DNA of 64,000 nt from Burkholderia diffusa (GCF_001718315.1 NZ_CP013362.1:1054001-1118000), one strand, 5' to 3'. Positions 36,286-46,311 are shown, counted from the stretch's first letter. A program made the numbers and translations. Notes: a model not told the origin generated them from the letters alone.

Positions 36286-37485
36286 ATGATCATCACTTCG
36301 CTGCTCGACACGGATCTCTACAAGTTCACGATGATGCAGGTCGTCCTGCATCACTTTCCTGCCGCAAACGTCGAGTACCGGTTCCGGTGTCGCACGCCCG
36401 GCGTCGATCTCGTCCCGTACATCGACGAGATCCGCGACGAGGTGCGCGGCCTTTGCTCGCTGCGCTTCACCGACGTCGAACTCGACTACCTGCGGCGCAT
36501 GCGCTTCATCAAGAGCGATTTCGTCGACTTCCTCGCGCTCTTCCACCTGAACGAGAAATACATTTCGATCACGCCTTCGCCGAAGGGCAACGGCGAGATC
36601 GACATCGTGATCGAGGGGCCGTGGCTGCACACGATCCTGTTCGAGATCCCGGTGCTCGCGATCGTCAACGAAGTCTATTTCCGCAATACGCAGCGTGAGC
36701 CCGACTATCGCGAAGGTCGTGAACGGCTGCGCGAAAAGATCAAGCTGCTCGGCGCGAAGCCGGAGTTCGCAGACTGCAAGATCGCCGACTACGGCACGCG
36801 TCGGCGCTTCTCGAAGGTGTGGCACGAGGAGGTTGCACTCACGCTGCGCGACGGGCTCGGGCCGCAGTTCGCGGGCACGAGCAACGTGTTGTACGCGATG
36901 AAGCACGGTCTGACGCCGCTCGGCACGATGGCCCACGAATACCTGCAGGCCTGCCAGGCGCTTGGCCCGCGGCTGCGCGATTCGCAGACCTACGGTTTCG
37001 AGATGTGGGCGAAGGAGTATCGCGGCGACCTCGGGATCGCACTGTCGGACGTCTACGGGATGGACGCGTTCCTGAACGACTTCGACATGTACTTCTGCAA
37101 GCTGTTCGACGGCGCGCGCCACGATTCGGGCGATCCGTTCGAGTGGGGCGAGCGCATGCTGCGCCACTATGAGGCGAATCGCTGCGATCCGCGCACCAAG
37201 GTGCTCGTGTTCTCCGACGCGCTCGACATCCCGAAGGTCATGCAGCTGTACGAACGGTTCCGCGGCCGCTGCAAGCTCGCGTTCGGCGTCGGCACCAACC
37301 TCACGAACGATCTTGGCTACGTGCCGCTGCAGATCGTGATCAAGATGGTCCGCTGCAACGGACAGCCGGTCGCGAAACTGTCGGACTCGCCGGGCAAGAG
37401 CATGTGCGACGACAAGGCGTATCTAGCGTACCTGCGCCAGGTGTTCGGCATCGCGCAGCCGGTCGACGAGGACGCATCGCAGTAA
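36286..37485 (+). CDS. pncB: Nicotinate phosphoribosyltransferase
   Basis: This NAD-salvage enzyme makes nicotinate mononucleotide from nicotinate and PRPP with ATP use. The 399-residue protein has [17 protein letters not shown] at its start, [11 protein letters not shown], the GTMAHE motif with the histidine that is phosphorylated in known family members, [19 protein letters not shown] and [11 protein letters not shown]. The ATG at 36286 precedes the conserved start; codons before it are Ala/Gly/Arg-rich. It is divergent from fdxA. Confidence 0.97.
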   Translation: MIITSLLDTDLYKFTMMQVVLHHFPAANVEYRFRCRTPGVDLVPYIDEIRDEVRGLCSLRFTDVELDYLRRMRFIKSDFVDFLALFHLNEKYISITPSPKGNGEIDIVIEGPWLHTILFEIPVLAIVNEVYFRNTQREPDYREGRERLREKIKLLGAKPEFADCKIADYGTRRRFSKVWHEEVALTLRDGLGPQFAGTSNVLYAMKHGLTPLGTMAHEYLQACQALGPRLRDSQTYGFEMWAKEYRGDLGIALSDVYGMDAFLNDFDMYFCKLFDGARHDSGDPFEWGERMLRHYEANRCDPRTKVLVFSDALDIPKVMQLYERFRGRCKLAFGVGTNLTNDLGYVPLQIVIKMVRCNGQPVAKLSDSPGKSMCDDKAYLAYLRQVFGIAQPVDEDASQ

Positions 37486-37571
37486 GCGTCGACCATGCGG
37501 CCAGGTGCGATGCGGCGAGGGCGGCCGGTATAATCCGACGGTATCGCACGCCAACGTCACGAGGACCGTTC

Positions 37572-38234
37572 ATGGACACTTCCGCTGCCCGTCGCCAGAT
37601 CCTCGCACGCATTCGCGCGGCGCAAGGACGCGCGCCCGAACCCGATGCCGTGGAGCGCGACGGCGTCGCCGACTATCTCGCCCGTCATCCCGAAGGGCCG
37701 CGCCCGCCGATGCCGGCGGACCTCGTCGCCGCATTCGTCGAGGAAGCGGCTCGCCTGTCGACGACGGTCGATGAGGTCGCGACACTGGCCGACGCGCCGG
37801 CCGCCGCCGCCCGCTATCTTTCCGCTCACGGCCTGCCGATGCAGGCCATCGCATGGCGCACGCTGGCCGAGCTCGACTGGGCCGGCGCGGGCCTGTCGGT
37901 CGAATGCCGCAAGCCGCGCGACGGCGATCTCGTCGGCCTCACGGGCTGCTTCTGCGCAACCGCCGAAACGGGTTCGCTGGTGCTGCTGTCCGGGCCGGAC
38001 ACCTATGCATCGGCCGGGCTGCTGCCGGAGACGCACATCGCGATCGTGCCGGCGTCGCGGATCGTCGCGGCCCATGAAGACGCATTCGCTCTGATTCGCG
38101 CGGAGCGTGGCGAATTGCCGCGCGCGGTCAATTTCGTATCGGGCCCGTCGCGCACGGGCGATATCGAGCAGACCATCGTGCTGGGCGCGCATGGCCCGTA
38201 CCGCGTTCACGTGATCGTCGTACGCGGCGCATGA
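37572..38234 (+). CDS. LUD-domain protein (LutC-like)
   Basis: This 220-residue protein belongs to the LutC/YkgG group of lactate-utilisation proteins. Features are SAARRQILARIRAAQG at the N-terminus, GLTGCFCATAETGSLVLLSG and FVSGPSRTGDIEQTIVLGAH, then GPYRVHVIVV. LutC normally works with LutA and LutB, the Fe-S subunits of an L-lactate dehydrogenase, but neither is next to it. It lies 86 bases after pncB and 52 bases before an antiporter gene. The exact role in the absence of partners is open. Confidence 0.88.
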   Translation: MDTSAARRQILARIRAAQGRAPEPDAVERDGVADYLARHPEGPRPPMPADLVAAFVEEAARLSTTVDEVATLADAPAAAARYLSAHGLPMQAIAWRTLAELDWAGAGLSVECRKPRDGDLVGLTGCFCATAETGSLVLLSGPDTYASAGLLPETHIAIVPASRIVAAHEDAFALIRAERGELPRAVNFVSGPSRTGDIEQTIVLGAHGPYRVHVIVVRGA

Positions 38235-38286
38235 CGTGCACGCCTGATCCATCCTCACTCGACTCATTCGCACAAGGAAGTTCTGC

Positions 38287-39717
38287 ATGAAACGACATGC
38301 CGCCTGGGCGGGCATGGCGTTGGGAGCCGCGCTTGGCGCCGTTCCCGCGCTTGCATCGGCCGCCACGCTCGACGGTGCCACGCTGTCCGCACTCTGGGGC
38401 ATCCCGTTCGCCGGGATCCTGCTGTCCATCGCGATGTTCCCGCTCGTCGCGCCGGTGTTCTGGCATCACCACTTCGGCAAGATCGCCGCGGCGTGGGCGA
38501 TCGTGTTTCTGGTCCCGTTCGCATTCGCGTTCGGTGCCGGCACGGCGTTCGGCACGCTCGTGCACGCGCTGCTCGAGGAGTACATTCCGTTCATCGTGCT
38601 GTTGACGGCACTCTATACGGTCGCCGGCGGCATCTGCGTCAACGGCAACCTGCACGGCACGCCGAAGCTGAACACCGCGATCCTCGCGCTCGGCACGGTG
38701 CTCGCGAGCGTGATGGGCACGACCGGCGCCGCGATGCTGCTGATCCGGCCGCTCTTGCGCGCGAACGATAACCGCAAGCACGTCGTACACGTCGTGATCT
38801 TCTTCATCTTCCTCGTCGCGAACGCGGGCGGCTCGCTGTCGCCGCTCGGCGATCCGCCGCTGTTCCTCGGCTTCCTGAATGGCGTGAGCTTCTTCTGGAC
38901 GACCACGCATCTTGCGCTGCCGATGCTGTTCATCTGCGCGGTGCTGCTGACGCTGTTCTTCGCGCTCGACACGTACTTCTACCGGAAGGGCGGCGAGGAG
39001 CGGCCGGCTGCGCTCGACCCGACGCCCGACGACGCCGCGCTGACGATCGACGGCAAGATCAACTTCGTGCTGCTCGCGGCCGTGATCGGCCTCGTGCTGA
39101 TGAGCGGCATCTGGAAGCCGGATGTCACGTTCGACGTGTGGGGCACGCACGTCGCGCTGCAGAATCTCGTGCGCGACGCGGCGCTGGTCGTCGTGGCGCT
39201 CGCGTCGCTCGCGCTGACGCCGCGCTCGGCGCGCGAAGGCAACGCGTTCAACTGGGCGCCGATCGAGGAGGTCGCGAAGCTGTTCGCGGGGATCTTCGTG
39301 ACGATCGCGCCGGTGATCGTGATCCTGCGCGCGGGTGCGGACGGCGCGTTCGCACAGATCGTCCATCTGGTCACGGGGCCTGACGGCAAGCCTGTCGACG
39401 CGATGTACTTCTGGGCGACCGGCCTGCTGTCGTCGTTCCTCGACAACGCGCCGACCTACCTCGTGTTCTTCAACCTCGCGGGCGGCGATGCGCAATCGCT
39501 GATGACGACGGGCGCGACGACGCTCGCCGCGATTTCCGCGGGGGCGGTCTTCATGGGCGCGAACAGCTACATCGGCAATGCGCCGAATTTCATGGTGAAG
39601 GCGATCGCGGAATCGCGCGGCGTGAAGATGCCGAGCTTCTTCGCCTATCTCGGCTGGGCGCTCGTGATTCTGGTACCGGTATTTCTGCTGACGTCGTGGA
39701 TCTTCTTCCCGGCGTAG
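38287..39717 (+). CDS. Sodium:proton antiporter, NhaD-like (ion-transporter superfamily)
   Basis: This 476-residue membrane protein has a signal-like N-terminus and about a dozen hydrophobic segments. Typical features are ALWGIPFAGILLSIAMFPLV, FIVLLTALYTVAGGICVNGN, the motif FIFLVANAGGSLSPLGDPPL and FLDNAPTYLVFFNLAGGD, then FMGANSYIGNAPNFMVKAIA. These glycine/asparagine motifs are characteristic of NhaD and related members of the citrate-transporter superfamily. Sodium specificity is inferred from the family. Its ATG is preceded by AAGGAAG. Confidence 0.88.
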   Translation: MKRHAAWAGMALGAALGAVPALASAATLDGATLSALWGIPFAGILLSIAMFPLVAPVFWHHHFGKIAAAWAIVFLVPFAFAFGAGTAFGTLVHALLEEYIPFIVLLTALYTVAGGICVNGNLHGTPKLNTAILALGTVLASVMGTTGAAMLLIRPLLRANDNRKHVVHVVIFFIFLVANAGGSLSPLGDPPLFLGFLNGVSFFWTTTHLALPMLFICAVLLTLFFALDTYFYRKGGEERPAALDPTPDDAALTIDGKINFVLLAAVIGLVLMSGIWKPDVTFDVWGTHVALQNLVRDAALVVVALASLALTPRSAREGNAFNWAPIEEVAKLFAGIFVTIAPVIVILRAGADGAFAQIVHLVTGPDGKPVDAMYFWATGLLSSFLDNAPTYLVFFNLAGGDAQSLMTTGATTLAAISAGAVFMGANSYIGNAPNFMVKAIAESRGVKMPSFFAYLGWALVILVPVFLLTSWIFFPA

Positions 39718-39798
39718 GCTGACGATTTTCAACCAAGCGCGGACGGTTGCGGCGGCGCACGATGTGCCGCGTGCCGGCCGCGGCATGCGGAGATGGCG

Positions 39799-40788
39799 AT
39801 GCAGAAGATCCTGGTCGCACGTCCGATCTTTCCGGACGTGATCGAACGGCTCGAGCAGTATTTTGAAGTCGACTGGAACAATGGCGACGCGCTCGCCCCC
39901 GACGCGCTCGCCGCGCGCCTCGCGGACAAGGACGGTGCGCTGACGGCGGGCGACCCGGTCGGCGCGGCCGCGCTCGCGGCGGCGCCCCGCCTGCGCGTCG
40001 TGTCGAACATGGCGGTCGGCTACAACAATTTCGACATGGCCGCGTTCAACGCCGCCAACGTGCTCGGCACCAACACGCCCGACGTGCTGAACGAATCGAC
40101 CGCGGATTTCGGCTGGGCGCTGATGATGGCCGCCGCGCGGCGGATCGCCGAATCCGAGCACTGGCTGCGCGCCGGGCACTGGCAGAAGTGGGCGTACGAC
40201 GGTTTCCTCGGCAGCGACATTCACGGCTCGACGCTCGGCGTGATCGGCATGGGGCGTATCGGTCAGGCACTCGCACGGCGCGCGCGCGGCTTCGGGATGC
40301 AGGTGATTTATCACAACCGGTCGCGGGTCGCGCCCGAGATCGAAGCCGAACTGAACGCCGAATACGTGTCGAAGGATGCCTTGCTGGCGCGCGCCGATCA
40401 CGTCGTGCTCGTGCTGCCGTACACGAAGGAGAACCATCACACGATCGGCGCCGCCGAGCTCGCGAAGATGAAACCCACCGCGACGCTGACCAACATCGCG
40501 CGCGGCGGCATCGTCGACGACGCGGCGCTGGCCGCCGCGCTGCGCGACGGGACGATCGCCGCGGCCGGCCTCGACGTCTATGAAGGCGAGCCGAGCGTCC
40601 ATCCGGCGCTGCTCGAGGTACCGAACGTCGTGCTGACGCCGCACATCGCGAGCGCGACGGAGAAGACGCGCCGCGCGATGGCGAACCTCGCGGCCGACAA
40701 TCTGATCGCCGCGCTGGGCGAGGGGCCGCGCGCGGGGCAGCCGCCGAACCCGATCAACCCTGACGTAATCGGGAAGCGGCGCGCATGA
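39799..40788 (+). CDS. D-2-hydroxyacid dehydrogenase (glyoxylate/2-ketogluconate reductase type)
   Basis: This 329-residue NAD(P)-dependent enzyme reduces 2-oxo acids such as glyoxylate, hydroxypyruvate or 2-ketogluconate. The Rossmann motif is GVIGMGRIGQALARRARG. The catalytic triad residues lie in NIARGGIVDD (Arg), GLDVYEGEP (Glu) and LTPHIASATEK (His). The ATG at 39799 has GGAG six bases upstream, whereas that at 39793 is too close to the site. The gene ends in an ATGA overlap with rmuC. Substrate choice is inferred from general similarity to GhrB. Confidence 0.92.
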   Translation: MQKILVARPIFPDVIERLEQYFEVDWNNGDALAPDALAARLADKDGALTAGDPVGAAALAAAPRLRVVSNMAVGYNNFDMAAFNAANVLGTNTPDVLNESTADFGWALMMAAARRIAESEHWLRAGHWQKWAYDGFLGSDIHGSTLGVIGMGRIGQALARRARGFGMQVIYHNRSRVAPEIEAELNAEYVSKDALLARADHVVLVLPYTKENHHTIGAAELAKMKPTATLTNIARGGIVDDAALAAALRDGTIAAAGLDVYEGEPSVHPALLEVPNVVLTPHIASATEKTRRAMANLAADNLIAALGEGPRAGQPPNPINPDVIGKRRA

Positions 40789-42263
40789 CGACGATGTTGT
40801 TGCTGGCGGCGGTCGTCGTGCTGGCCGTTGCGCTCGCCGTGGCGATCGTCGCGCTCGTGCGGGGCGGCGGACGCCATGACGATGCGGCCGTGCTTGGCGA
40901 CCAGATCGAGGACGCCGCGCACGCGCAGGCGCTTGCCGTGGAGCGGCTCGAGCGCGAGCTGCGCGGCGAGATCGTCGAGAACGCGCGCGGCTCGCGTACC
41001 GAGCTGGCTGGCAGTTTCTCGCAACTTCAGCAGACGCTCGCGACCCAGCTGACGAGCATCGCGACCGTGCAGAACAATCAGATCGAGGGTTTCGCGCAAC
41101 AGCTGGGCAAGCTCGTTGCGGGCAACGCGCAGCAGTTCGACGCGATGCGCGAGAGCGTGCAGCGCCAGGCGCAGCAGGCGCGCGAAGAGCAGACGGTTGC
41201 GCTGCGGCTGTTCGGCGACACGCTGAACCGGCAGCTCACGCAGCTGACCGAGGCCAATGATCGCCGGATCGGGGAAGTGCGTGCGACGCTGGAGCAGCGG
41301 CTGAAGGAAATCGAGACGAACAATGCGGCGAAGCTTGAGGAGATGCGCCGCACCGTCGACGAGAAGCTGCATGCGACGCTCGAACAGCGGCTCGGCGAAT
41401 CGTTCAAGCTCGTGTCGGACCGTCTCGAGCAGGTACATCGCGGGCTCGGCGAGATGCAGACGCTCGCGGCCGGCGTTGGGGACCTGAAGAAGGTGCTGAC
41501 CAACGTGAAGACGCGCGGCACTTGGGGCGAGGTGCAGCTCGAGGCCTTGCTCGAGCAAATGCTCACGCCCGATCAGTACGCGAAGAACGTCGCGACGGTG
41601 CCGAAGAGCAGCGAACGCGTCGAGTTCGCGATCCGGCTGCCGGGGCGCGAAGCCGGCACGCGCGATGCGCCGCCGGTGTGGCTGCCGATCGACGCGAAAT
41701 TCCCGCGCGAGGACTACGAGCGGCTGATCGACGCGCAGGAGCGCGCCGATTCGGTGGCGGTCGAGGACGCGGCGCGTGCGCTCGAGGCGCGCGTGCGGAT
41801 GGAAGCGCGCACGATCGCCGAGAAGTACGTCGCACCGCCGCATACGACCGATTTCGCGCTGCTGTTCCTGCCGACCGAGGGGCTCTATGCGGAGATCCTG
41901 CGCCGTCCGGGGCTGACCGACCTGCTGCAGCGCGACTATCGCGTGACGGTGGCCGGGCCGACGACGCTCACCGCGCTGCTGAACAGCCTGCAGATGGGTT
42001 TCCGCACGCTCGCGATCGAGCAGCGCTCGAGCGAGGTGTGGCAGGTGCTCGGTGCGGTGAAGACCGAATTCGGCAAGTTCGGTGACGTGCTGGCGCGCAC
42101 GAAGGCGCAGCTCGAAACGGTCACGCGCTCGATCGAGGCCGCCGAGCAGCGCACCCGCGTGATGAACCGCAAGCTGAAGCAGGTCGAGGCGTTGCCGGGT
42201 GAGACGGCGGCCGGGCTGCTCGGCGCGGAAGTCGCCGACGGTGCCGATGCTGACGATGCATGA
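40785..42263 (+). CDS. rmuC: DNA recombination protein RmuC
   Basis: RmuC limits inversion at short inverted repeats and has a nuclease-related fold. The 492-residue protein has one N-terminal membrane segment (LLLAAVVVLAVALAVAIVAL) and a long coiled coil to about residue 230. The conserved domain follows: LTNVKTRGTWGEVQLEALLE, VWLPIDAKFPREDYERL, FALLFLPTEGLYAEILRRPG and TVAGPTTLTALLNSLQMGFR. Its start overlaps the preceding gene's stop (ATGA), and a terminator follows. Confidence 0.95.
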   Translation: MTTMLLLAAVVVLAVALAVAIVALVRGGGRHDDAAVLGDQIEDAAHAQALAVERLERELRGEIVENARGSRTELAGSFSQLQQTLATQLTSIATVQNNQIEGFAQQLGKLVAGNAQQFDAMRESVQRQAQQAREEQTVALRLFGDTLNRQLTQLTEANDRRIGEVRATLEQRLKEIETNNAAKLEEMRRTVDEKLHATLEQRLGESFKLVSDRLEQVHRGLGEMQTLAAGVGDLKKVLTNVKTRGTWGEVQLEALLEQMLTPDQYAKNVATVPKSSERVEFAIRLPGREAGTRDAPPVWLPIDAKFPREDYERLIDAQERADSVAVEDAARALEARVRMEARTIAEKYVAPPHTTDFALLFLPTEGLYAEILRRPGLTDLLQRDYRVTVAGPTTLTALLNSLQMGFRTLAIEQRSSEVWQVLGAVKTEFGKFGDVLARTKAQLETVTRSIEAAEQRTRVMNRKLKQVEALPGETAAGLLGAEVADGADADDA

Positions 42264-42296
42264 CGCATCATGTGTACAGCCGAAACCGGCTGGAAC

Positions 42297-42325
42297 GAAA
42301 AACGGGCGCCGTGGCGCCCGTTTTC
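42297..42325. terminator. Bidirectional terminator between rmuC and the moaA-GNAT operon
   Basis: GAAAAACGGGCGCC pairs with GGCGCCCGTTTTC with almost no loop, flanked by A and T runs. It serves both convergent transcripts. Confidence 0.87.
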
Positions 42326-42359
42326 TTTTGCAGCAGCGACCGGTTTGGCCGGTCGACGT

Positions 42360-42845
42360 TCAACGTGTGGCGAGCGTGTTCAGCGCATCTCCGGTGACGC
42401 GCACGATGCGCCATTCCGGCAGCACGGTCGCGCCCATCTTCTCGTAGAAGTCGATCGCCGGCTGGTTCCAGTCGAGCACCGACCATTCGAAGCGGGCGCA
42501 ACGGCGCTCGACGGCGAGTGCCGCGAGGTGCTGCAGCATCGCGGTGCCGAGGCCCGTGCCGCGCTGCGACGGCTGCACGTACAGATCCTCGAGATACAGG
42601 CCGCGCCGACCGAGGAACGTCGAATAATTGTGAAAGAACAGCGCATACGCGACGATCGCACCGTCGCGCTCGGCCACCAGCGCTTCGGCGGCGGGGCGCT
42701 CGCCGAACAGCGCGTCGGCCAGATCGGCATCGCTCGCGACGAACAGGTGCGTGAGCTTCTCGAATTCGGCCAGCTCGCGCATCAGCGCGAGGATCGCGCC
42801 CACGTCGCGCGTGTCGGCGGCGCGGATCAGCGGCGTGACGCTCAC
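42360..42845 (-). CDS. GNAT-family N-acetyltransferase
   Basis: This 161-residue acetyltransferase has the acetyl-CoA site VQPSQRGTGLGTAMLQHLAA preceded by GLYLEDLYV. The C-terminal WSVLDWNQPAIDFYEKMGA is typical of the diamine/spermidine (SAT-like) acetyltransferase branch. It starts with GTG at 42845, overlapping the stop of the two-TM gene (GTGA), with GGAGGAGG upstream. The substrate may be a polyamine or amino group, but this is uncertain. Confidence 0.9.
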   Translation of the reverse strand: MSVTPLIRAADTRDVGAILALMRELAEFEKLTHLFVASDADLADALFGERPAAEALVAERDGAIVAYALFFHNYSTFLGRRGLYLEDLYVQPSQRGTGLGTAMLQHLAALAVERRCARFEWSVLDWNQPAIDFYEKMGATVLPEWRIVRVTGDALNTLATR

Positions 42846-43117
42846 GCCTCCTCCGGCGGATCGGACAGCACGATCTCGATGCCGCCGAAGCGCGACGCGA
42901 CCCAGTTGTACGCGTGGCAGGCGATCCACAGCAGGACGAAACCGAGGATCGCGTTCAGCAGCAGCGCGCTCAGGATCGTGCTCAGTTCGACCATCCCGTA
43001 GCGGATGTACGCGACCAGGATGCCGAGCAGCACGATCGGCACGCTGAACGTCAGGTAGACGAGGATCAGTGCCTTCGCGGTCTGCCCCGCGGCGATCGAC
43101 GAGATTTGTTTCTTCAT
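42842..43117 (-). CDS. Two-TM membrane protein of unknown function
   Basis: This 91-residue protein begins MKKQISSIAAGQTAKALILV and has two hydrophobic segments (LVYLTFSVPIVLLGILVAYI and ILSALLLNAILGFVLLWIAC). A short acidic tail ends SDPPEEA. I do not recognise a function. It is 37 bases after moeA and overlaps the next gene by four bases, so it is part of the same operon. Confidence 0.82.
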   Translation of the reverse strand: MKKQISSIAAGQTAKALILVYLTFSVPIVLLGILVAYIRYGMVELSTILSALLLNAILGFVLLWIACHAYNWVASRFGGIEIVLSDPPEEA

Positions 43118-43154
43118 GTGCGGATTGCCCCCGTAGAGATATACCGATTGGAAT

Positions 43155-44447
43155 TCAGATCAAGCCGTCGAGCGGCAGGATGTCGACCGGGGCGCCCGCG
43201 TCGACTGTCGCGCAATCGTGGCCCAGGACGATGAAACAGTTGGCGGCCGCAAGGCCGCTCAGCGATGCGGAACTCTGCGAACCGGCCGGCGCGGCAAGCC
43301 ACTGGCCGTCAGCGTCGCGCGTCGCGATGGCGCGCAGGTATTCGGTACGGCCCGGGCGCTTTTTCAGTGCCTGCGTGCTGCGTGCCGTATACATCGCCGG
43401 CGGCGGTACATGCGCGCCGGCCAGCGTCAGCAGCGCGGGGCGCACGATCGCATGGAACGTCACGGCTGAGGCGACCGGATTGCCGGGCAACCCGAAGAAC
43501 AGCACGTGGCCGGCGCCGCCGTCACGCGCGAGCGTGCCGCACGCGAGCGGCCGGCCGGGCCGCAGCGCGAGGCTCGCGAAGGTTACGTCGCCCAGCCGCG
43601 CCATCACGTCGCGCGTGAAATCGGCTTCGCCGACCGACACACCGCCCGACGTGATCACCGCGTCGGCCTGTGCGGCGGCGGCATCGCGCAGCGCGCGTTC
43701 GAGCGCCGCCGGATCGTCGCGGACGATTCCGAGATCGAGCGCGTCGATATGCAGCCTTTCGAGCATCGCGACCAGCATCGCGCGATTGCTGTCATACAGC
43801 GTGCCGCGGGTGGGCGGCTCGCCGGGTTCGCGCAGTTCGTCGCCGGTCGAGAACACGGCGACGCGCACGCGGCGACGCACCGTGATTTCGCCCAGTCCGA
43901 ACGATGCGAGCAAGCCAAGATCGGACGGGCGCAGGATGCGGCCGGCGGCCAGCGCGCGGGCGCCGCGAGCCAGATCCTCGCCGGCCCGGCGGCAGTTTGC
44001 GCCGCGCGTGATGTCGCGCGCCGCGAAGCGGATGACGTCGCCGTCGATGCGCACGTGTTCCTGCGGGATGACCGTGTCGCATCCGGTCGGCATCTGCGCG
44101 CCGGTCATGATGCGGATGCACGCACCGGGCGCTACGGCTCCATCGAACGGATGGCCGGCCAATGCCGTACCGGCGACGGTCAGCGCGATGTCGGCGGCCG
44201 ATGCAGTCGCGTATGCGCTGCCGTCGAATGCATAGCCGTCCATCGCCGAGTTGTCGTACGCGGGAATGTCGAACGGCGCATTCACGTCGGCTGCGAGCAC
44301 TCGGTCGAGGGCGTCGTGCAGCGGCACCTTGTCGCACGCGCCGACCGGCGCCGCGAACCGGCACGCGAGCGCCTGCGCGTCGGCGAGCGACAACGGGGCA
44401 GCGGAATCGGGTGCGGTTCGGGAGGCGGGCGAGGATTGCGTGATCAT
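43155..44447 (-). CDS. moeA: Molybdopterin molybdenumtransferase
   Basis: MoeA inserts molybdenum into adenylated molybdopterin. The 430-residue protein shows the family pattern: PAYDNSAMDGYAF, IMTGAQMPTGCDTVIPQEHV, VAVFSTGDELREPGEPP, VITSGGVSVGEADFT and FFGLPGNPVASAVTF. It has a proper length for MoeA (about 410). It follows mobA by 105 bases on the same strand. Confidence 0.97.
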   Translation of the reverse strand: MITQSSPASRTAPDSAAPLSLADAQALACRFAAPVGACDKVPLHDALDRVLAADVNAPFDIPAYDNSAMDGYAFDGSAYATASAADIALTVAGTALAGHPFDGAVAPGACIRIMTGAQMPTGCDTVIPQEHVRIDGDVIRFAARDITRGANCRRAGEDLARGARALAAGRILRPSDLGLLASFGLGEITVRRRVRVAVFSTGDELREPGEPPTRGTLYDSNRAMLVAMLERLHIDALDLGIVRDDPAALERALRDAAAAQADAVITSGGVSVGEADFTRDVMARLGDVTFASLALRPGRPLACGTLARDGGAGHVLFFGLPGNPVASAVTFHAIVRPALLTLAGAHVPPPAMYTARSTQALKKRPGRTEYLRAIATRDADGQWLAAPAGSQSSASLSGLAAANCFIVLGHDCATVDAGAPVDILPLDGLI

Positions 44448-44552
44448 CAGTCTGACTGCGCCGCAAGGCGTATCGGGTTCGTGGCCGGTGGCGCGCGCAG
44501 GGCGCCGGAGCGCGAAGGCGCATGCGGCGGGCAGGAACGGATGCCGGCGCCG

Positions 44553-45170
44553 TCAGCGGCGGGCAAGCGCGGCAAGTTCCTGCCAAGAGTTGGCATTGTA
44601 AAACGCACGCTCGTCGCAAAACTCGACTTCGACCGTCTTGTGGCGTGCGTACCACGCACGCACCTTGCGCTCGCCAGCCGCGAGCCCGGCCGCGAGATCG
44701 TTGGCGAGCGACGTGCGCAGCAGGGCGAACGTCGGCTGCGGGGAACGTGCCTGTTGCGCGTCGACGGTCACCGCCATCGCGATGTCGGCCTGATGCGCGT
44801 CGAGTGCCGCGCGCAGCCGCGCGACGAGGTCGGTCGGCAAATAGGGCGTATCGCACGGCGAGCACGCGACGAGCGGTGCGCGCGCCGCGCGCATGCCGGC
44901 AAGCAGACCGGCGAGCGGGCCGGGGAAGTCGGGTGTTTCGTCCGGCACGATGCGCGCGTCGAACGGCGCACCGAGCTCGGCGTAGCGATCGGCGTTGCGA
45001 TTCGCGCTGATCAGCGTCTCGTCGACCTGCGGGGAGAGCCGGCGCAGCACGTGCAGCGCAAGCGGCGTACCGTCGAGCAGTTGCAGGCCCTTGTCGGCGC
45101 CATCCATGCGCGTCGCGCGGCCGCCCGCGAGCAGCAGGCCGGTGACGGGAGGCGAGGCGGAGGCGGACAT
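44553..45170 (-). CDS. mobA: Molybdenum cofactor guanylyltransferase
   Basis: MobA attaches GMP to Mo-molybdopterin to make the MGD cofactor of DMSO-reductase-family enzymes. The 205-residue protein has the nucleotide-binding start GLLLAGGRATRMDGADKGLQ, then DFPGPLAGLLAGMRAA and ACSPCDTPYLPTDLVARL. The consensus GG in RMGGxDKG is DG here. The ATG at 45170 is 28 bases after the moaA stop. Confidence 0.95.
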   Translation of the reverse strand: MSASASPPVTGLLLAGGRATRMDGADKGLQLLDGTPLALHVLRRLSPQVDETLISANRNADRYAELGAPFDARIVPDETPDFPGPLAGLLAGMRAARAPLVACSPCDTPYLPTDLVARLRAALDAHQADIAMAVTVDAQQARSPQPTFALLRTSLANDLAAGLAAGERKVRAWYARHKTVEVEFCDERAFYNANSWQELAALARR

Positions 45171-45198
45171 CGCGGGAAATCGGGGCGGCGGAACCGCG

Positions 45199-46311
45199 TC
45201 AGCCGCCGATGTACGACATTTCGACGCGCTTGCCGGCGCCGTCGTGTGCCGCGTCGGCGGCCGCGCTGCCGCGCAGTTGCGAATAGCGGTCGGTGCGAGC
45301 CTGCCAGGTCCGGGCGATCGCGGTCGCGATCTCGGCGTCGCTCGCGCCGCCGCGCACCAGGGCGCGCAGGTCATGGCCCGTCGACGCGAACAGGCACAGG
45401 TACAGCTTGCCTTCGGTCGACAACCGCGCGCGCGTGCAGTCGCCGCAGAATGCCTGCGTGACGCTCGAAATCACGCCGATTTCGCCGCTGCCGTCCGCAT
45501 AGCCCCAGCGCTGCGCGGTTTCCGCCGCCGTGTGCGGCTCGAGCGGCACGAGCGGGAACCGTTCGGCGATCCGTGCGACGACGTCTGCGGACGGCAGCAC
45601 TTCGGTCATGTTCCAGCCGTTCGACGTGCCGACGTCCATGTATTCGATGAAACGCAGGATCACGCCGGTGCCGCGGAAGCGCTCGGCCATCGGCAGGATT
45701 TCGCTGTCGTTGGTGCCGCGCTTCACGACCATGTTGACCTTGACCGGCGCGAGGCCCGCGGCCTGTGCTGCGAAGATCCCGTCGAGCACGTCCGCGCTCG
45801 CGAAGTCGGCGTCGTTCATGCGCTTGAACAGCGTATCGTCGAGCGCGTCGAGGCTGACCGTCACGCGCGTGAGGCCGGCGTCCTTCAGCGCGCGCGCCTT
45901 GCGCGCGAGCAGCGAGCCATTGGTGGTCAGCGTCAGGTCGAGCGGGCGGCCGTCATGGGTCGTCAGGCGCGCGAGGCGCTCGATCAGGAATTCGAGATTC
46001 TTGCGCAGCAGTGGTTCGCCGCCGGTGATCCGGATCTTTTCGACGCCGTGTGCGACGAACAGCCGCGCCACGCGCTCGATCTCCTCGTGCGTGAGCAGTG
46101 CGCTGTGCGGCAGGAACGGGTAGTTCTTGTCGAACACGTCTCGTGGCATGCAGTACACGCAACGGAAGTTGCAGCGATCCGTCACCGAGATGCGCAGGTC
46201 GCGCAGCGGCCTGGCGAACGTGTCGGCCAAGGCGCCGTCAGGGGTATGCGCGACGCCGGAGATATCCGGCATCCCGCTGACGTCGGCGAGAGGAATGATG
46301 CGTCGGGACAT
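45199..46311 (-). CDS. moaA: GTP 3',8-cyclase MoaA
   Basis: MoaA uses radical SAM chemistry on GTP in the first step of molybdopterin synthesis. The 370-residue protein has the N-terminal cluster motif CNFRCVYC, the SAM-binding segment [15 protein letters not shown] and the C-terminal cluster motif [19 protein letters not shown]. It ends in the conserved double glycine YIGG, which is needed for activity. The ATG at 46311 opens the conserved MSRRIIPL; seven upstream codons are less likely. It leads the operon moaA-mobA-moeA-two-TM-GNAT. Confidence 0.98.
   Translation of the reverse strand: MSRRIIPLADVSGMPDISGVAHTPDGALADTFARPLRDLRISVTDRCNFRCVYCMPRDVFDKNYPFLPHSALLTHEEIERVARLFVAHGVEKIRITGGEPLLRKNLEFLIERLARLTTHDGRPLDLTLTTNGSLLARKARALKDAGLTRVTVSLDALDDTLFKRMNDADFASADVLDGIFAAQAAGLAPVKVNMVVKRGTNDSEILPMAERFRGTGVILRFIEYMDVGTSNGWNMTEVLPSADVVARIAERFPLVPLEPHTAAETAQRWGYADGSGEIGVISSVTQAFCGDCTRARLSTEGKLYLCLFASTGHDLRALVRGGASDAEIATAIARTWQARTDRYSQLRGSAAADAAHDGAGKRVEMSYIGG

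Noticed and set aside
43506-45461. Plus-strand open frame of 651 codons across moeA and mobA
   Set aside because: Antisense to three well-conserved Mo-cofactor genes; Arg/Ala-rich composition.
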